From: Margaritispora aquatica
Taxonomy: Eukaryota; Ascomycota; Leotiomycetes; Helotiales; Discinellaceae
Direction of reading: 5' to 3'
Length of the DNA: 64,000 nucleotides
Assembly: GCA_007644065.1 (NCBI GenBank)
Contig: VJWN01000008.1
Location: forward strand, 188,411 to 252,410
Part shown: piece by piece, positions 22,396-32,281 of the stretch
How the letters are laid out: each line of letters begins with the position of its first letter
How positions within the stretch are numbered: the first letter of the stretch is position 1
Translations under genes and position numbers: made by a program
The notes under the pieces: model-generated
The model's input: only the letters and a program-made list of their open reading frames with translations
The model's database searches: none
Told to the model about the DNA's origin: nothing

Positions 22396-22707
22396 TCACA
22401 TCAAGCAACACCCACAACCCGCCTCTCCTCCCTTCTTCCTATTCTCCCCCTTAACCTCAACATGGACACCATTCTCCGTCGTCCTCGGCGACAGCGGCCT
22501 CTCCATCTCCTCTCTGTCACCACCAGGACCATCCCCTTCACCCTCACCTCCCGCGCCACTCTTCGACGAGCTCCCAAACGCAAACGGCTCATTTGACGTG
22601 CCTGTGATGGGGAAATACGAAGGCTGAATATACGGTTTTCCTGTTGTTTTGGGCGGTGCGTATTTTGGCGGTGGGCGGGGGAGAGGATCAGTTTCCGTGG
22701 ACGACAT
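22396..22707 (-). CDS. Small protein with CaaX prenylation motif
   Basis: Single-exon ORF of 103 aa starting with ATG. The body is disordered, Pro-rich near the start (PLPRPPPKYAPPK), then Gly/Glu-rich, then basic just before the end (KGENRKKGGEAG). It ends GCGCCLM: the last four residues CCLM fit a CaaX box for farnesylation, and the cysteines before it could be palmitoylated, as in Ras-type tails. A small lipid-anchored membrane protein is therefore inferred. I do not recognise a family. The basic stretch followed by lipidated cysteines argues that this short ORF is real. Confidence 0.55.
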   Translation of the reverse strand: MSSTETDPLPRPPPKYAPPKTTGKPYIQPSYFPITGTSNEPFAFGSSSKSGAGGEGEGDGPGGDREEMERPLSPRTTENGVHVEVKGENRKKGGEAGCGCCLM

Positions 22708-22780
22708 GGTGTGTGTGATAAGGGCGGGTTTGGGGAGTTTTTGGCGAGAGATCGGGATTGAGATTGAGGGAATGCGCTTG

Positions 22781-22845
22781 ATGTCCTGAGATGTCCTGAG
22801 ATGTCCTGAGATGTCCTGAGATGTCCTGAGATGAGATGAGATGAG
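22781..22845. repeat. Tandem repeat, 10-bp unit x5 plus ATGAG x3
   Basis: Five perfect head-to-tail copies of ATGTCCTGAG (22781-22830) run directly into three copies of ATGAG (22831-22845), which is a truncated form of the same unit. Confidence 0.95.
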
Positions 22846-22968
22846 ACGAAGAGTCGATAAGACGACGAGGAACTAGGGAGGGAAGTGCGGAGTTGAGATG
22901 AAGATGGGTAGAACCCCGATTCCTGTCCAGGGTCGTGGGGTGAGACATTGAGGCACGCCACAATCAGT

Positions 22969-22998
22969 CGGTTTTCGCCACAGTGTTCGCGAAAACCG
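22969..22998. promoter_or_regulatory. Inverted repeat with CGCGAAA-type motifs
   Basis: CGGTTTTCGC at 22969-22978 and its exact complement GCGAAAACCG at 22989-22998, with a 10-bp spacer. The right arm contains TTCGCGAA. A further CGCGAAA lies at about 23041. CRCGAAA is the Swi4/SBF-type cell-cycle element in yeasts; use of it here is an inference. It could also simply be a stem-loop. Confidence 0.45.
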
Positions 22999-23255
22999 GT
23001 TCCCGATTTCCAACTCCCAAACTTCCTAGATCTGGAACCGCGCGAAAGGATTTATCTTGAATATGCGATTTTCAGTATACAATTTTCCCAGGTAGGAAGG
23101 TAGTCGGAATTTTCGTGGCTTAAAGTCGTTTTAGTTAGAGGATACTATGCTGGAGAATGATGGGGTAGACCGTAGAGTCGCAAATCTTACAAAATCACCA
23201 GTACTCATTCACCTTCAACATACATCAGAAAGATGTGCGGCAGTCTTTCATTTGA

Positions 23256-25151
23256 TCAACGAATTTCGAAGACCTCAATTCCTGCTGAGCTGTCTTGTAT
23301 TCCAATAACAGCTTCGCCATGCATAATTCCATGCACATAGCATTCGCCCACAAATTGCCAACATAAACCTTTCTTGCGAAGAATATATGGAGTCAGGCCT
23401 CCAAACAAAATACACACTTTGTCGCCTGGAAGCATCCCTTCTGGGCCTATGCCCATGTAGCCCTTGTTGGTCACGAAAATTCGACGATCCGAGCAGCGAA
23501 GATACATAAGCTGAGTAAAGGCGCTGCTGTCGCCAACTTCTGTAGCAGGTTCTGGGTCGGATAGAGGTACACTGTTGACGGTGTTGTAGGAGACGTTGGT
23601 TAATGTCATTTCGAAGGCTCTGATGTTGGCTAAGTGCTGTGTGTCATCACAAATTGGTGTATAGTTTAATGTCAGGCCGGCAGTGAGTGTGGCGTTGAAT
23701 GCAAAGACGCGAGCATCAGACGGATATATGTTCGCGCGCAACGCGAGATCTCTCCACTCTATATACTCCACGTCACTGAGTGGAACATTATGCGTGCCTG
23801 TGTGCTGCTTGATCTCAGATTGATATTGGACATTGTCGAAGATCAAGCCACGAAGAACCAAGGCATCCTCATCTTCTGTTTCGATGAGGTCCATAGCTAG
23901 CTCTCCACTAGCGTGATAGTATCTTTTGTCTTCGGGACATGTGCTCAGTGGAAATGCAATATTGGGACAATCCCAATGCGGGACCCATGATGGAAAAATC
24001 AAACTCTCATCTGGCGGCCCCCAGATCAGAGCATTTTTCGTAAGAATCCCATGTTCGCTCGTAGTCTCAGTTTGCTCCCAAGTAAGCGTGCTGCGAGGGT
24101 CCGGAACCCAACAGACTGCAGATAGGATGTCAAGGCTTCCGGCAGCGATGAGGAACCGAGAGACGTCTCGATAAGTATGGGCGAGAGATTTCGAGTAGTT
24201 GGGTATAAGTCGCTGGTCCTGACTTTCAGCTTCTACTGACAGGTTCACCAAGGCGAAAATTTTATCTCTCGCATCAGTTGCCATGTGAGCTCTCATCTGT
24301 CGAAGTACACGACTAAGTGATACTCTCTCGATTGCGTCGCTGTTTAACCTGTGGCATCCAATGCGATTCGGTAGTTGAATGACACCCGCAAGACTGCTCA
24401 TGAGGGCATCACCACTTTTATCGCTTTCCAGAGATAATTTGACATTATTGGCCTTGAACCAACTACTTGCAATGAACATGATCATCCATGACATTTCTAC
24501 CTTGCCACAGAGCACAAGAGCTGATTTCGCAGCACGAACTTCTTGTACAATCCAAACACGTGTGAACCATGGCCGCAAGAAGAGGCGTACAACACTCTGC
24601 CATTCGGGCGCAGAGAAAGGTGGAAGTCCCCATTCTGTTACCATGTCAGAGCTGGGAAGACGCTGCTCTTCCAGCCGAGCACTTCCCCCCCGTTGGTGAT
24701 CTGACATGGCTAATTGAAACATTTTCATGATCAGATGCATAGCAGGCAAGATATCATCTGATTCAATTCCAAGCCAAATAAGAACTTCCGTAGCTTTGTT
24801 GTAGATGGTGCCCATAAGTTGCACTTGCTGCGTTCGCTCATTGATGTCTTGCTGGTTTATGCATACTGCATCAGCCCAAATCACTCTCACTTCAGATTCC
24901 TGTTGAACCCCTCGTAGAGCTTGGAAGAGATTGATTCCAATTGTGAGCTTTTTCCCATCAATGAAAATGATGTATGCAGGTGATGGTTGTCCCCAAGTAT
25001 ACGATAAAGACTCGAAAGGTGGCACGTCTTCAAGACTAACTACTCGAAGTGTACACTTTTCTAGCTTCTCATCATTGAGCTTAGGCTCGATATAGAGCAA
25101 ACGAATAGAAGTCAAATCAGGAAAAGGTGTGTAATGGTATGGCTCAGCCAT
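23256..25151 (-). CDS. HET-domain (heterokaryon incompatibility) protein 1
   Basis: Single-exon protein of 631 aa beginning with the ATG at 25151; three in-frame codons before it are not ATG. The HET domain covers about residues 40-200. Its three hallmark blocks are visible: FESLSYTWGQ (46-55), VIWADAVCINQQDINERTQQV (about 92-112) followed by GTIYNKATEVLIWLG, and RPWFTRVWIVQEV further on. HET domains in moulds trigger vegetative incompatibility and cell death when non-self is met. They are related to TIR-like folds, but no partner domain (NACHT, ankyrin, WD) is seen here. The remaining 400 residues carry the usual HET-family C-terminal region with no other recognised domain. There is no membrane segment. 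Just upstream of its start is a 17-bp tandem repeat. Confidence 0.9.
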   Translation of the reverse strand: MAEPYHYTPFPDLTSIRLLYIEPKLNDEKLEKCTLRVVSLEDVPPFESLSYTWGQPSPAYIIFIDGKKLTIGINLFQALRGVQQESEVRVIWADAVCINQQDINERTQQVQLMGTIYNKATEVLIWLGIESDDILPAMHLIMKMFQLAMSDHQRGGSARLEEQRLPSSDMVTEWGLPPFSAPEWQSVVRLFLRPWFTRVWIVQEVRAAKSALVLCGKVEMSWMIMFIASSWFKANNVKLSLESDKSGDALMSSLAGVIQLPNRIGCHRLNSDAIERVSLSRVLRQMRAHMATDARDKIFALVNLSVEAESQDQRLIPNYSKSLAHTYRDVSRFLIAAGSLDILSAVCWVPDPRSTLTWEQTETTSEHGILTKNALIWGPPDESLIFPSWVPHWDCPNIAFPLSTCPEDKRYYHASGELAMDLIETEDEDALVLRGLIFDNVQYQSEIKQHTGTHNVPLSDVEYIEWRDLALRANIYPSDARVFAFNATLTAGLTLNYTPICDDTQHLANIRAFEMTLTNVSYNTVNSVPLSDPEPATEVGDSSAFTQLMYLRCSDRRIFVTNKGYMGIGPEGMLPGDKVCILFGGLTPYILRKKGLCWQFVGECYVHGIMHGEAVIGIQDSSAGIEVFEIR

Positions 25152-25733
25152 GATCAGCAAACGCCGAAAGGCTTGAAATGGCGGATGTTTGAAATCAAAG
25201 GATCCACGAAATCAAAAGATCCACGAAATCAAAGGATCCACGAAATCAAATTCTCCTCTCCGAATGTAATCTGAAACAACAGAAGGCTAGAAACTTCCAG
25301 GCCTTTTCTTTGGTTGTAAAGGGAAAATGCAAAAGAAGAAGACAAGAATATGCAGGAGACTTCATCATGAAGAGCATCGAAGCTAAGCCGAAATGGGGAC
25401 CACAGGCCATCACATGACAAGCGTATTATCTTTGTTCTATTCTGGAATAGTAACGAGCTCGAGGTTTTCGTGTGATCCTGTCAGGATATATGCATTTAGA
25501 AGGGTAGACACGAATTTCAACAACTGCTTTAAGACAATAACGAGCTTTGCCAGGATGTAATGAAGAACTTGTTCAAAGCCGGCTGGGATACAGGATATTC
25601 CGGATCAGCAAGTGCAATACATTAAGTTTCGTTCCTTTGACACTACCCCCAATTACAACCATTCATAAAACACATTAAGCTCGGAGACTAAAAATCCACA
25701 AGAAAAATACAAAGACTCATAACATTAAAAGCT
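25152..25733. other. Intergenic (HET gene promoter)
   Basis: About 580 bases between the HET gene start and the 3' end of the GPI-protein gene. Contains the 17-bp repeat listed separately; otherwise nothing recognised. Confidence 0.5.
25191..25250. repeat. Tandem repeat, 17-bp unit x3.5
   Basis: GAAATCAAAGGATCCAC repeated at 25191, 25208 (one A/G change) and 25225, with a partial copy from 25242. It starts 40 bases before the HET gene start codon, so it lies in the promoter or 5' leader. Confidence 0.95.
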
Positions 25734-26489
25734 TCAAAGGGCAGCAATCATCGCCCCACCAGCTATTACGCCGAGACCACCTTTCCAGATACCAGTTGGC
25801 GCAGCCCCGGCCTTGCTTGAACTAGTGCTCGACCCAGATGCTGCATTTAGTGTTCCACTACTCGACGAGCTGGATGTGGTTGTGGCTAAAACTCGTGTTG
25901 CGCCAGTCGCGCTTCCTGTAATTGCACCAACTCCTTGAGACTTGCTTGGCGTATAGTACAAGCTAATGGCCGTCTGACTTGGGTACAAATCTGTCATACC
26001 CGTGGCTGATCCAGATGGATAGACTGCATTGTTCAAACTGCTGAATATGGCTTCAAAAGACGCGGTGGGCGTCCCTGTACATAGCGCGGTGCTGGCGGAT
26101 GTAATGATGGTATTGAACGCGCTGACAATCGCGTCTGATCGAGCTCCATGAACATAATCGCAAGCAAGGCAGCCTAACCAATCCTGAAAGAATGAACCAC
26201 CACACATACATTGAGCGTGTGCGAGGAGAGCCAGAGGAGTTGTGCCATTAGGCAGACATGCGGATTGGATATTGATGATTTCTTGACAAGGAGGAACGAC
26301 AGGTGTGGTGGTATTGGGAAAGCAGACAGTGTTTACTAGGTAAGGTTAGTTGAATTCTTAATTCAAGCTCAGACACTTACAATATGCCTCTTCCGTATTG
26401 TTCACTTGGCGTCCTGCGAGTACATCATGGAGAGAGGCTGATGCTGTCGCGGCGAGAAGTGTGATCTGTAGTATGCTCCGAGACTGCAT
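25734..26489 (-). CDS. Secreted GPI-anchored cysteine/serine-rich protein
   Basis: Two exons, 26489-26381 and 26335-25734, joined over a 45-nt intron (donor GTAAGT, branch CAACTAACC, acceptor CCTAG); 236 aa. The N-terminus MQSRSILQITLLAATASASL is a clear signal peptide. The mature part has spaced cysteines (TVCFPN, PPCQEI, SACLPN, AQCMCGG, GCLACDYV) and several N-glycosylation sites (NNTE, NTT, NGT). A Ser/Thr/Gly-rich stalk (TTTSSSSSSGTLNAASG) leads to the hydrophobic tail GGLGVIAGGAMIAAL, typical of a GPI anchor-addition signal. The product is likely displayed on the plasma membrane or wall. The fold is not CFEM by spacing. No function can be assigned beyond cell surface. Confidence 0.85.
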
Positions 26490-27071
26490 TCTGACAATGG
26501 ATTGCAAAGGTACTAGGTCCACGACACTGCAAAACTTGGGAGCAAAAGAGAAAAAAAACCGATAGGAAGGCTGCCTGCAGTATTTCTACTCAGGTACCAG
26601 AGTAAGCACCCACCTTATCCGGGTATAGTCATCCTTAGTAGCTAGGTACTGGTACTGGTCCTGGTAGAGTAATATACTCGTACCTGCAAAGCACTTACCT
26701 TACAGCTGTGCCGCATTCCATTTTCATTAACGGAGGTATTTCCAAAATCGTGGTTGAAGGAGAGGGGAAAACCGCCGGAATTACCTCTTTTGTTCAAGGC
26801 CAAGGGCTTGGATAATGGAACATGAAATAATGATAAGAGCGGGAATAGAACAGAGCTGTGTACTTTATTTGTTTGAAGATATTCTGCAACAGTCCGAGGT
26901 TTTGATGAGAAGGAAATGGAGAATAAATAAGGATGAGGGTGTTCAGGACATGAGGTTATTGATGTGCAGGTCTGTCTTACTTGGTTGAAAGGTCAAACAT
27001 GCGACGAAATCTTGGCGTCTTGGCCCTGAACTCAAGCTTTCTCTAGCGTATAATCATGTCAGCCTTCTCTC

Positions 27072-27120
27072 CATCTTTCATCTTTCATCTTTCATCTTCC
27101 ATCTTCCATCTTTCATCTTC
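27072..27120. repeat. 7-bp microsatellite (CATCTTT/CATCTTC)
   Basis: Seven head-to-tail copies of CATCTTY, with T/C variation at the last base and a diverged final copy. Its minus-strand reading makes the RWKMKD repeats at the end of an overlapping ORF. Confidence 0.9.
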
Positions 27121-27385
27121 CATCTCCTCAATTTCCTGAGCTCGTACCTCCGCGTCACAAGATGGGCAAAAGAAAGAAAACAGCCTTGGAACATTTCCAC
27201 TCTCGTGGCAGAAATCATCTGGTTGATACACTCGATAATCTCGCAGAACTGAGTTGCCATATGTACTGTCATAATGCAATTGACATGTGCAAGACCTTTA
27301 GGACTTTTAACATTCACTAATTCACTAAAGAGAGCTGCCAGTCTACTTCGCAAATACTTCGCCTTCTTCTGCCATGACAGACTAG

Positions 27386-27490
27386 CAGCAGCAGCAGCTA
27401 CATGACTCCGAGCATCCAGTTCCGCAGCATTCGCACGACATGTATTCTCCACCGCGCATACCAACCTTATCACTCGACGTGCTCATCGAA
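27386..27490 (-). CDS. Possible 34-aa cysteine-rich mini-ORF
   Basis: ATG-started frame that ends CECCGTGCSESCSCCCC before a stop: nine cysteines in 34 residues, with CxC and CC pairs as in small fungal metallothioneins. The final four Cys come from a TGC trinucleotide run, so chance is a real possibility, and a longer non-ATG frame overlaps it. No intron or promoter evidence. Confidence 0.2.
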
Positions 27491-28222
27491 GTATCATACC
27501 TCTGCAACGAATGTTAAAAGTAGCCAAGGGCACAAATGGAATCTGCCATAGCTTACTGGCTGCTGAGTCTCGATCCTGCTTGTCGCTATGGTCGTCGGCT
27601 CTCTGGCCTGGACTTGTTGCTCGACAGCTTGTTGGATCGGCATCTGGGCACGGTTCAACACGATGAGATGCTTCGGAAAAGAGCAGTTCTACCTTTGCTA
27701 TGTGGTCACAATAAGACTTCTTCGCTTGGATATGGGGTCAAGGTACGTGAGCTATTGCTTAGACCTTGTTTGGATCGTGGATGTTAAGGAGTTCTTGGCC
27801 TTTCTTTATACCTATACGCCAATCGATATCCAGCTCCATCTCTTCTTGGTGTGCATCCATTTACAGACTTTAACCGATGATTATGTTTCAAGTCTTTTAT
27901 TCTGGCACCTACGTTCATCACATGTGTACGGAATGTGTGCTAGAACTCAGTCACAATATCCGTCACGTCCAATTGCCATGTCGTCTCAAAACTCGTGTGA
28001 GAGATTTACGCCTCTTTCGCAGCCACGGCTGAGAAAACGGAAATGGCTGAGATCCTGGGCTCGAGTATCGAAAAGTCTCAGCATCCCGTGGGAAGGTTGC
28101 AGATGTTGCTCCGCATTGTTCTGTCTCACAAAAATGCTCAAGCTGCCAAGATAAAAGACCATCAAAGATCTCTGTGCTAGAAATGATCTGTTTTGTCATG
28201 CTTTAATATGAGATTGCGTTCA

Positions 28223-28326
28223 ACAAAGTACTGGTACTGGCATTGGTGTGGGTTGCCTGAAGCTCCATGGGACCACAAAGTACTGGTACTGGCATTGGTG
28301 TGGGTTGCCTGAAGCTCCATGGGACC
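28223..28326. repeat. 52-bp perfect direct duplication
   Basis: Two adjoining identical 52-bp copies (28223-28274 and 28275-28326), starting ACAAAGTACTGGTACTGG and ending CCATGGGACC, followed by the first six bases of a third copy. Confidence 0.95.
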
Positions 28327-29284
28327 ACAAAGCTGCAAGCCGTCGGAGCAACACTTTGGCCAACCATGAAACGGTGTGTCAAAACGAAGCCACGCAGCAC
28401 CTCCAGTGTCAACATCATGGAGTATGAGTGTGAAATCCAGTCTTCCACTTTCTCAACAATGGAATTTTGAATTCGAAATAGGGTTCAAAATATTGCAACT
28501 AAGTAGTAGCATTCATCAATACAGTATGGAAATTACCAAATTCATCCTGTTCTACATCGAGTTGATGATCAGATGATGGTAGATATACTTCCCACGTATC
28601 TGGATCATGCATGCACAGCCTGACAGTGAACATGCGGAGGTACAGTATTTGGAAAGTTCACCGCAAAGACGGGCATCAGTCAATAGTTTGTTCTGCAATC
28701 TTCATGCTGACCAACCATATTGCAAGTTACACCATTCAGCTCATGCATACTTCATCTCCTTTCAAAATCCTTCATCTTGTCCTCTCTCTCCATCAACCTA
28801 TCAAATCCCATTTTTTCTTGGCTAGTATGGCATTTCTGATATGTGCCGGTCTGTGCAGAGAGGCTGAGAATCCATGCAATAACATTGGGGTGAAGTAAAT
28901 GGCAAGGCTCTCTGACTCCTCATGCTCTATCCACTCGACCTACTTGTGGGAAGCGCCAGTGATGAGTTGGGCGCCCCTTGGCTTTCGGAAAATGCCTAAC
29001 AGCCATCGAATTGTGTGTTGTGAAGTATCTTGGCAATTCCACAATTAGTATTATGGCTAGATTCGAAACGTTCAACTGGATACCTCTGCCGTCTTTGATC
29101 ACTGCGTTGTTTGGAAACATCCCAGCCTTGTCCGAACATTCCACTCGGTGATGATGGGGCTCTGCGTGCTGAATGGCGTACTAGGTTGACGGTATAAGTA
29201 TTGTGCTCTTCCTCAAATGCTAGTTCTAGGAAGAATTTCCCATATCTCCTTTACTACAAACTATCACAGCCTTGTTCATTCACC

Positions 29285-30106
29285 ATGGCCGTCGCAGCTC
29301 ACCCCCACATGTTGACGCTTCCTCCAGCAGTGTTCGTCATTAGATGTTTCCAGCTTGCTACTGCTGTCGCCGTCATGGGCCTTGCCGCCTATGGCATCAC
29401 TTACTTATCGTTCGATGGGATTAACTTGACGCTATTCAGTGTAAGATTCAAACTCTTTATATGCACATTTCAGTTTTTAATATCAATCACAGGCACTAGC
29501 TACAATCGTCATATCAGTCTATATCATTGTAGCAACCGTCGCTGCACCAGTGATGTACAACTACTGGGCCATGCTCGGCTTAGACATCTTCGCTATTGTC
29601 TTTTGGGCTATATCCTTCTCATACCTAGCCTGGGAAGTAGCAGCTTTCTCAGTATACACATCATACTCCTGCACATACTATTACGGATACTGCATCAAGA
29701 AGCGTGATGGGGGTCTCACCAAACGCACAACGGATCTCTACACCTATCGCAATGCCATGGCGGCTGCTTCTGGTCTTGGAGGCCTTGAATTGTGGGTTAT
29801 CAAAACTTTTAATCACACTGTAGCTCATCGCTAACATGGGACAGCATCTTGTTCGTCATCACTCTTGTCTTCACAAGTGTAGCGCTCCATCGTCACCGCA
29901 AGGCAGGAGGACATTGCGTGCCTCAGAAGCCCGAAATGCCGGCTCCAGTGCAACAACAGCCTGTGTATGTTGAGCAGACCAACCCTCCTGCGCAGGTATA
30001 CCAGCCGCAACCCCAGCCAATGCAGATGTACCAAGCTCCAACTCCTCAGCCAACGCAGATGTATCAACCACCAGCTCCTCAGCCTCAGCAAACTTACGTT
30101 GCTTAA
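29285..30106 (+). CDS. MARVEL-like four-helix membrane protein
   Basis: Three exons, 29285-29440, 29493-29791 and 29845-30106; introns of 52 and 53 nt, the second with branch CGCTAAC; product 238 aa. Four hydrophobic helices are visible: VFVIRCFQLATAVAVMGLAA (about 17-36), ATIVISVYIIVATVAAPVMY (about 55-74), LDIFAIVFWAISFSYLAWEV (about 81-100) and ILFVITLVFTSVALH (about 153-167), with two Cys (YSCTYYYGYC) in the second extracytosolic loop. Size, spacing and a disordered Pro/Gln-rich C-terminal tail (VYQPQPQPMQMYQAP and similar) fit fungal MARVEL-domain proteins, which associate with sterol-rich plasma membrane domains. The location is inferred from the family. Confidence 0.82.
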
Positions 30107-31325
30107 TCGACGAGCTAAGCTAGCCGGTTATCACATGTTGGCCTTGAGGTCAAAGATGCGAAATGGGTGTGTTTGGTAATTAGTTTGAAATCTGCGGGAT
30201 GGATTAGGATGACTTAATATGGATAAAATTGTTAGGAAGGGAGGTAGGAATGTCGGGACAGGCAGGGTGTTTGGTATTTCTCTTGTTGGGTATACCCGAG
30301 GTTGCTCATAGAATAATCATTTGTCATCTTCCAAATCATGGGACCCTCTTCTCTCCGACTGTTCTTCTGGTTTTTTCGTTATGCATGTCCCTTTGCTTCT
30401 TTTCTATCACTCCTGTTAGTATAACGATACTGTAGCTGTCTCCGAACCTCGGAGCCTATGATATCAGCTAGCGAGTATGGAAGCACAAGCGAGAGACAAC
30501 CTGACACCCTCAATAACTTCTACCACGTCTACGATCTATCTCCTCAGAGTCCTACTCTCGCCTCATTCATCCCATCCTTTTGTGAAAAGTCACAGTAGCA
30601 CAGCATCCCGCACACAGTCTCACAGTCTCACAGTCTCATGGTATCACAGGAACACGGTATCACGTCAAATTGCCGAACACGAAATTCGCGGCACCCTCCT
30701 GTCGGAGCCCGTGAGGTGGGTATTAGTGTCTTGGTACAGTGGTGCAGTGTTGCAGTGAGGTGTGGGATGGAATTGGATTTTCGTCTGGTGTTTTTCAGAA
30801 TGTTAGTGAGGTGCTGAGGTACTGAGGTACTGAGGTACACACACACCCCCGTGTCTGTCGTCTTCCTGCTGAGCCATGACAGGAGCGAATAGATGGCAAA
30901 GGGATCCAATTATCAAATGATTGAGTGACATCGATACAGAACAAAAAGGACACGACACATGGACTGAGACATTCACGTCTTGCATTTTTGACTACACGCG
31001 TGTAAGTTTGTGTCTTTCCAGCAGGTAAACATTCCTTCCTAGGTAACCACAGTAGTATGTGTTGTCCTTTACCGCAAGGTGTTACATAGGTAGGTGAGTC
31101 AAGCTTCCCGGTTGCCAGTTGCCAGTCGCGGTATTGATGAATATATATGAATTAGATTCCACAATCAAAATGAAAACACATGCTTGCCTCACCCCCTTAC
31201 GACGAACTTGACTCTACGATCCAAATCCAAATCCAAATTCATTTTCGTAGTCATAGTCATAGTCATATTCATTTCCGACTAGCTGAGAGTAAAGTATCTA
31301 GCGAGAACTATTCGAGGCTAGTATC
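30107..31325. other. Intergenic with short repeats
   Basis: About 1.2 kb. It contains CACAGTCT x3 near 30605-30635, GAGGTACT x3 near 30809-30836, and ATCCAA and TAGTCA hexamer runs at about 31216-31272 just ahead of the next gene. No ORF with support. Confidence 0.55.
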
Positions 31326-32281
31326 ATGCGCATTCCCGCTTTCTTCGCCGCTCTCCTCCTTGGTTCCTCATCACTCCTCATTACTGCTACCGCGGATAGG
31401 AGCGAGGAATGCATCTGTCCTCCTCCCCTTCCCTCAAAACAAACTTCAACGCCAACGCCAACCCTCCCCTTCACGCTCGCAGCGTTCCAGTCCCCGTATC
31501 CGCCGCACTCGAATGCGACGGGTTCGTATGGTGTTAGTGGTGCGAAGTTGAGGGCTTATGGTGGGGAGTTGTGGGTTTGGGCTGATGAGGTGGGTGGTGG
31601 GAGTGGTTTGGAAGTGAGGACGAGAGGGGTGGAGGGGAAGGCCAAAGAGAAGGGGAAGGAGAAGGAGGCGGTGTTTTGGGTCGATGAGGAGGGTCGTGCG
31701 TGGTTTGTGAGTGTCCATTCAAGTCTATTCCTCGTCGTATTCTTCATATGAAAGCGGGATTCAAGAATCGAAGGAATGTCAGAATCGTCCATGAAATCGG
31801 ATAAGCGAGCGCAGAGAAACAAACACATTCAAACCTTGCAGTCCGCTAACAAACTCACCTCTAACTTCACCATGTACAGGATCCCCAAACCCCAAAGCAA
31901 CTCTACCTCAACACCCGAACCGGCGCCCTCTCTTATCTCTCATCCTCCATCTCTACCTCCACCTCCTCACCCCCGTCAAACCACCAACCCCAATTCCCAG
32001 CAGGCGCCAACACGCTCAACTTCCTGCACTTCGGCGAAGGCACATCTGTGACCTCGCCTTTACCGCCCGGTAATCCGCCTGGATACGTCAACGCTGGACT
32101 GAGCAAGTTCGTCTGGAGCGGCGGTGTGAGTGAGTATTGGGCTTTGTGTCCTAGGTCTGGAAAGGGGGGTGAGGGGAGTGGAAAGGGGATAAAGTACCAG
32201 GTTTTGAAATTCGTGGGTGGGAAGGAGGATTGGGGGAGGTGTCTGTTTGGGATTCAGCTCGTTGCGCTGGATTACAAGTAG
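31326..32281 (+). CDS. Secreted protein, possibly PhiA-like wall protein
   Basis: Two exons, 31326-31706 and 31880-32281, separated by a 173-nt intron (donor GTGAGT, branch CGCTAAC, acceptor GTACAG). Both exons are in phase 0 and give 260 aa. The start MRIPAFFAALLLGSSSLLIT is a signal peptide, followed by CIC and a Pro/Thr-rich linker. The rest looks like beta-structured extracellular sequence: ELWVWADE, AVFWVDEEGRAW, DPQTPKQLYLNTRTGALSYL and a closing FVWSGGVSEYWALCP. The order of these elements reminds me of the small secreted wall protein PhiA of Aspergillus, but the match is weak. One run (GKAKEKGKEKEA) is unusually charged. Secretion is firm; the family is tentative. Confidence 0.7.

Larger units (their letters stand above)
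22708..23255. other. Intergenic with tandem and inverted repeats
   Basis: About 550 bases upstream of the CaaX protein gene and downstream of the HET gene. It carries the 10-bp tandem repeat and the inverted repeat listed separately. There is no coding signal apart from open frames created by the repeat. Confidence 0.6.
26490..29284. other. Long intergenic region with repeats
   Basis: About 2.8 kb with no convincing gene. It holds GGTACTGG-like motifs near 26640-26660 upstream of the GPI-protein gene, a 7-bp microsatellite (27072-27120), a tiny Cys-rich ORF (27386-27490) and a 52-bp direct duplication (28223-28326). The longer ORFs here (131 codons at 27078-27473 minus; 188 codons at 27588-28154 plus) begin at non-ATG codons or lack any motif. 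Confidence 0.5.

Noticed and set aside
27078..27473. 131-aa minus-strand ORF
   Set aside because: Begins at GTG just after a stop, ends in a microsatellite, and no upstream exon could be joined.
27588..28154. 188-aa plus-strand ORF with hydrophobic patches
   Set aside because: Irregular Cys/Trp-rich sequence without a family, signal peptide or introns; the open length may be chance.
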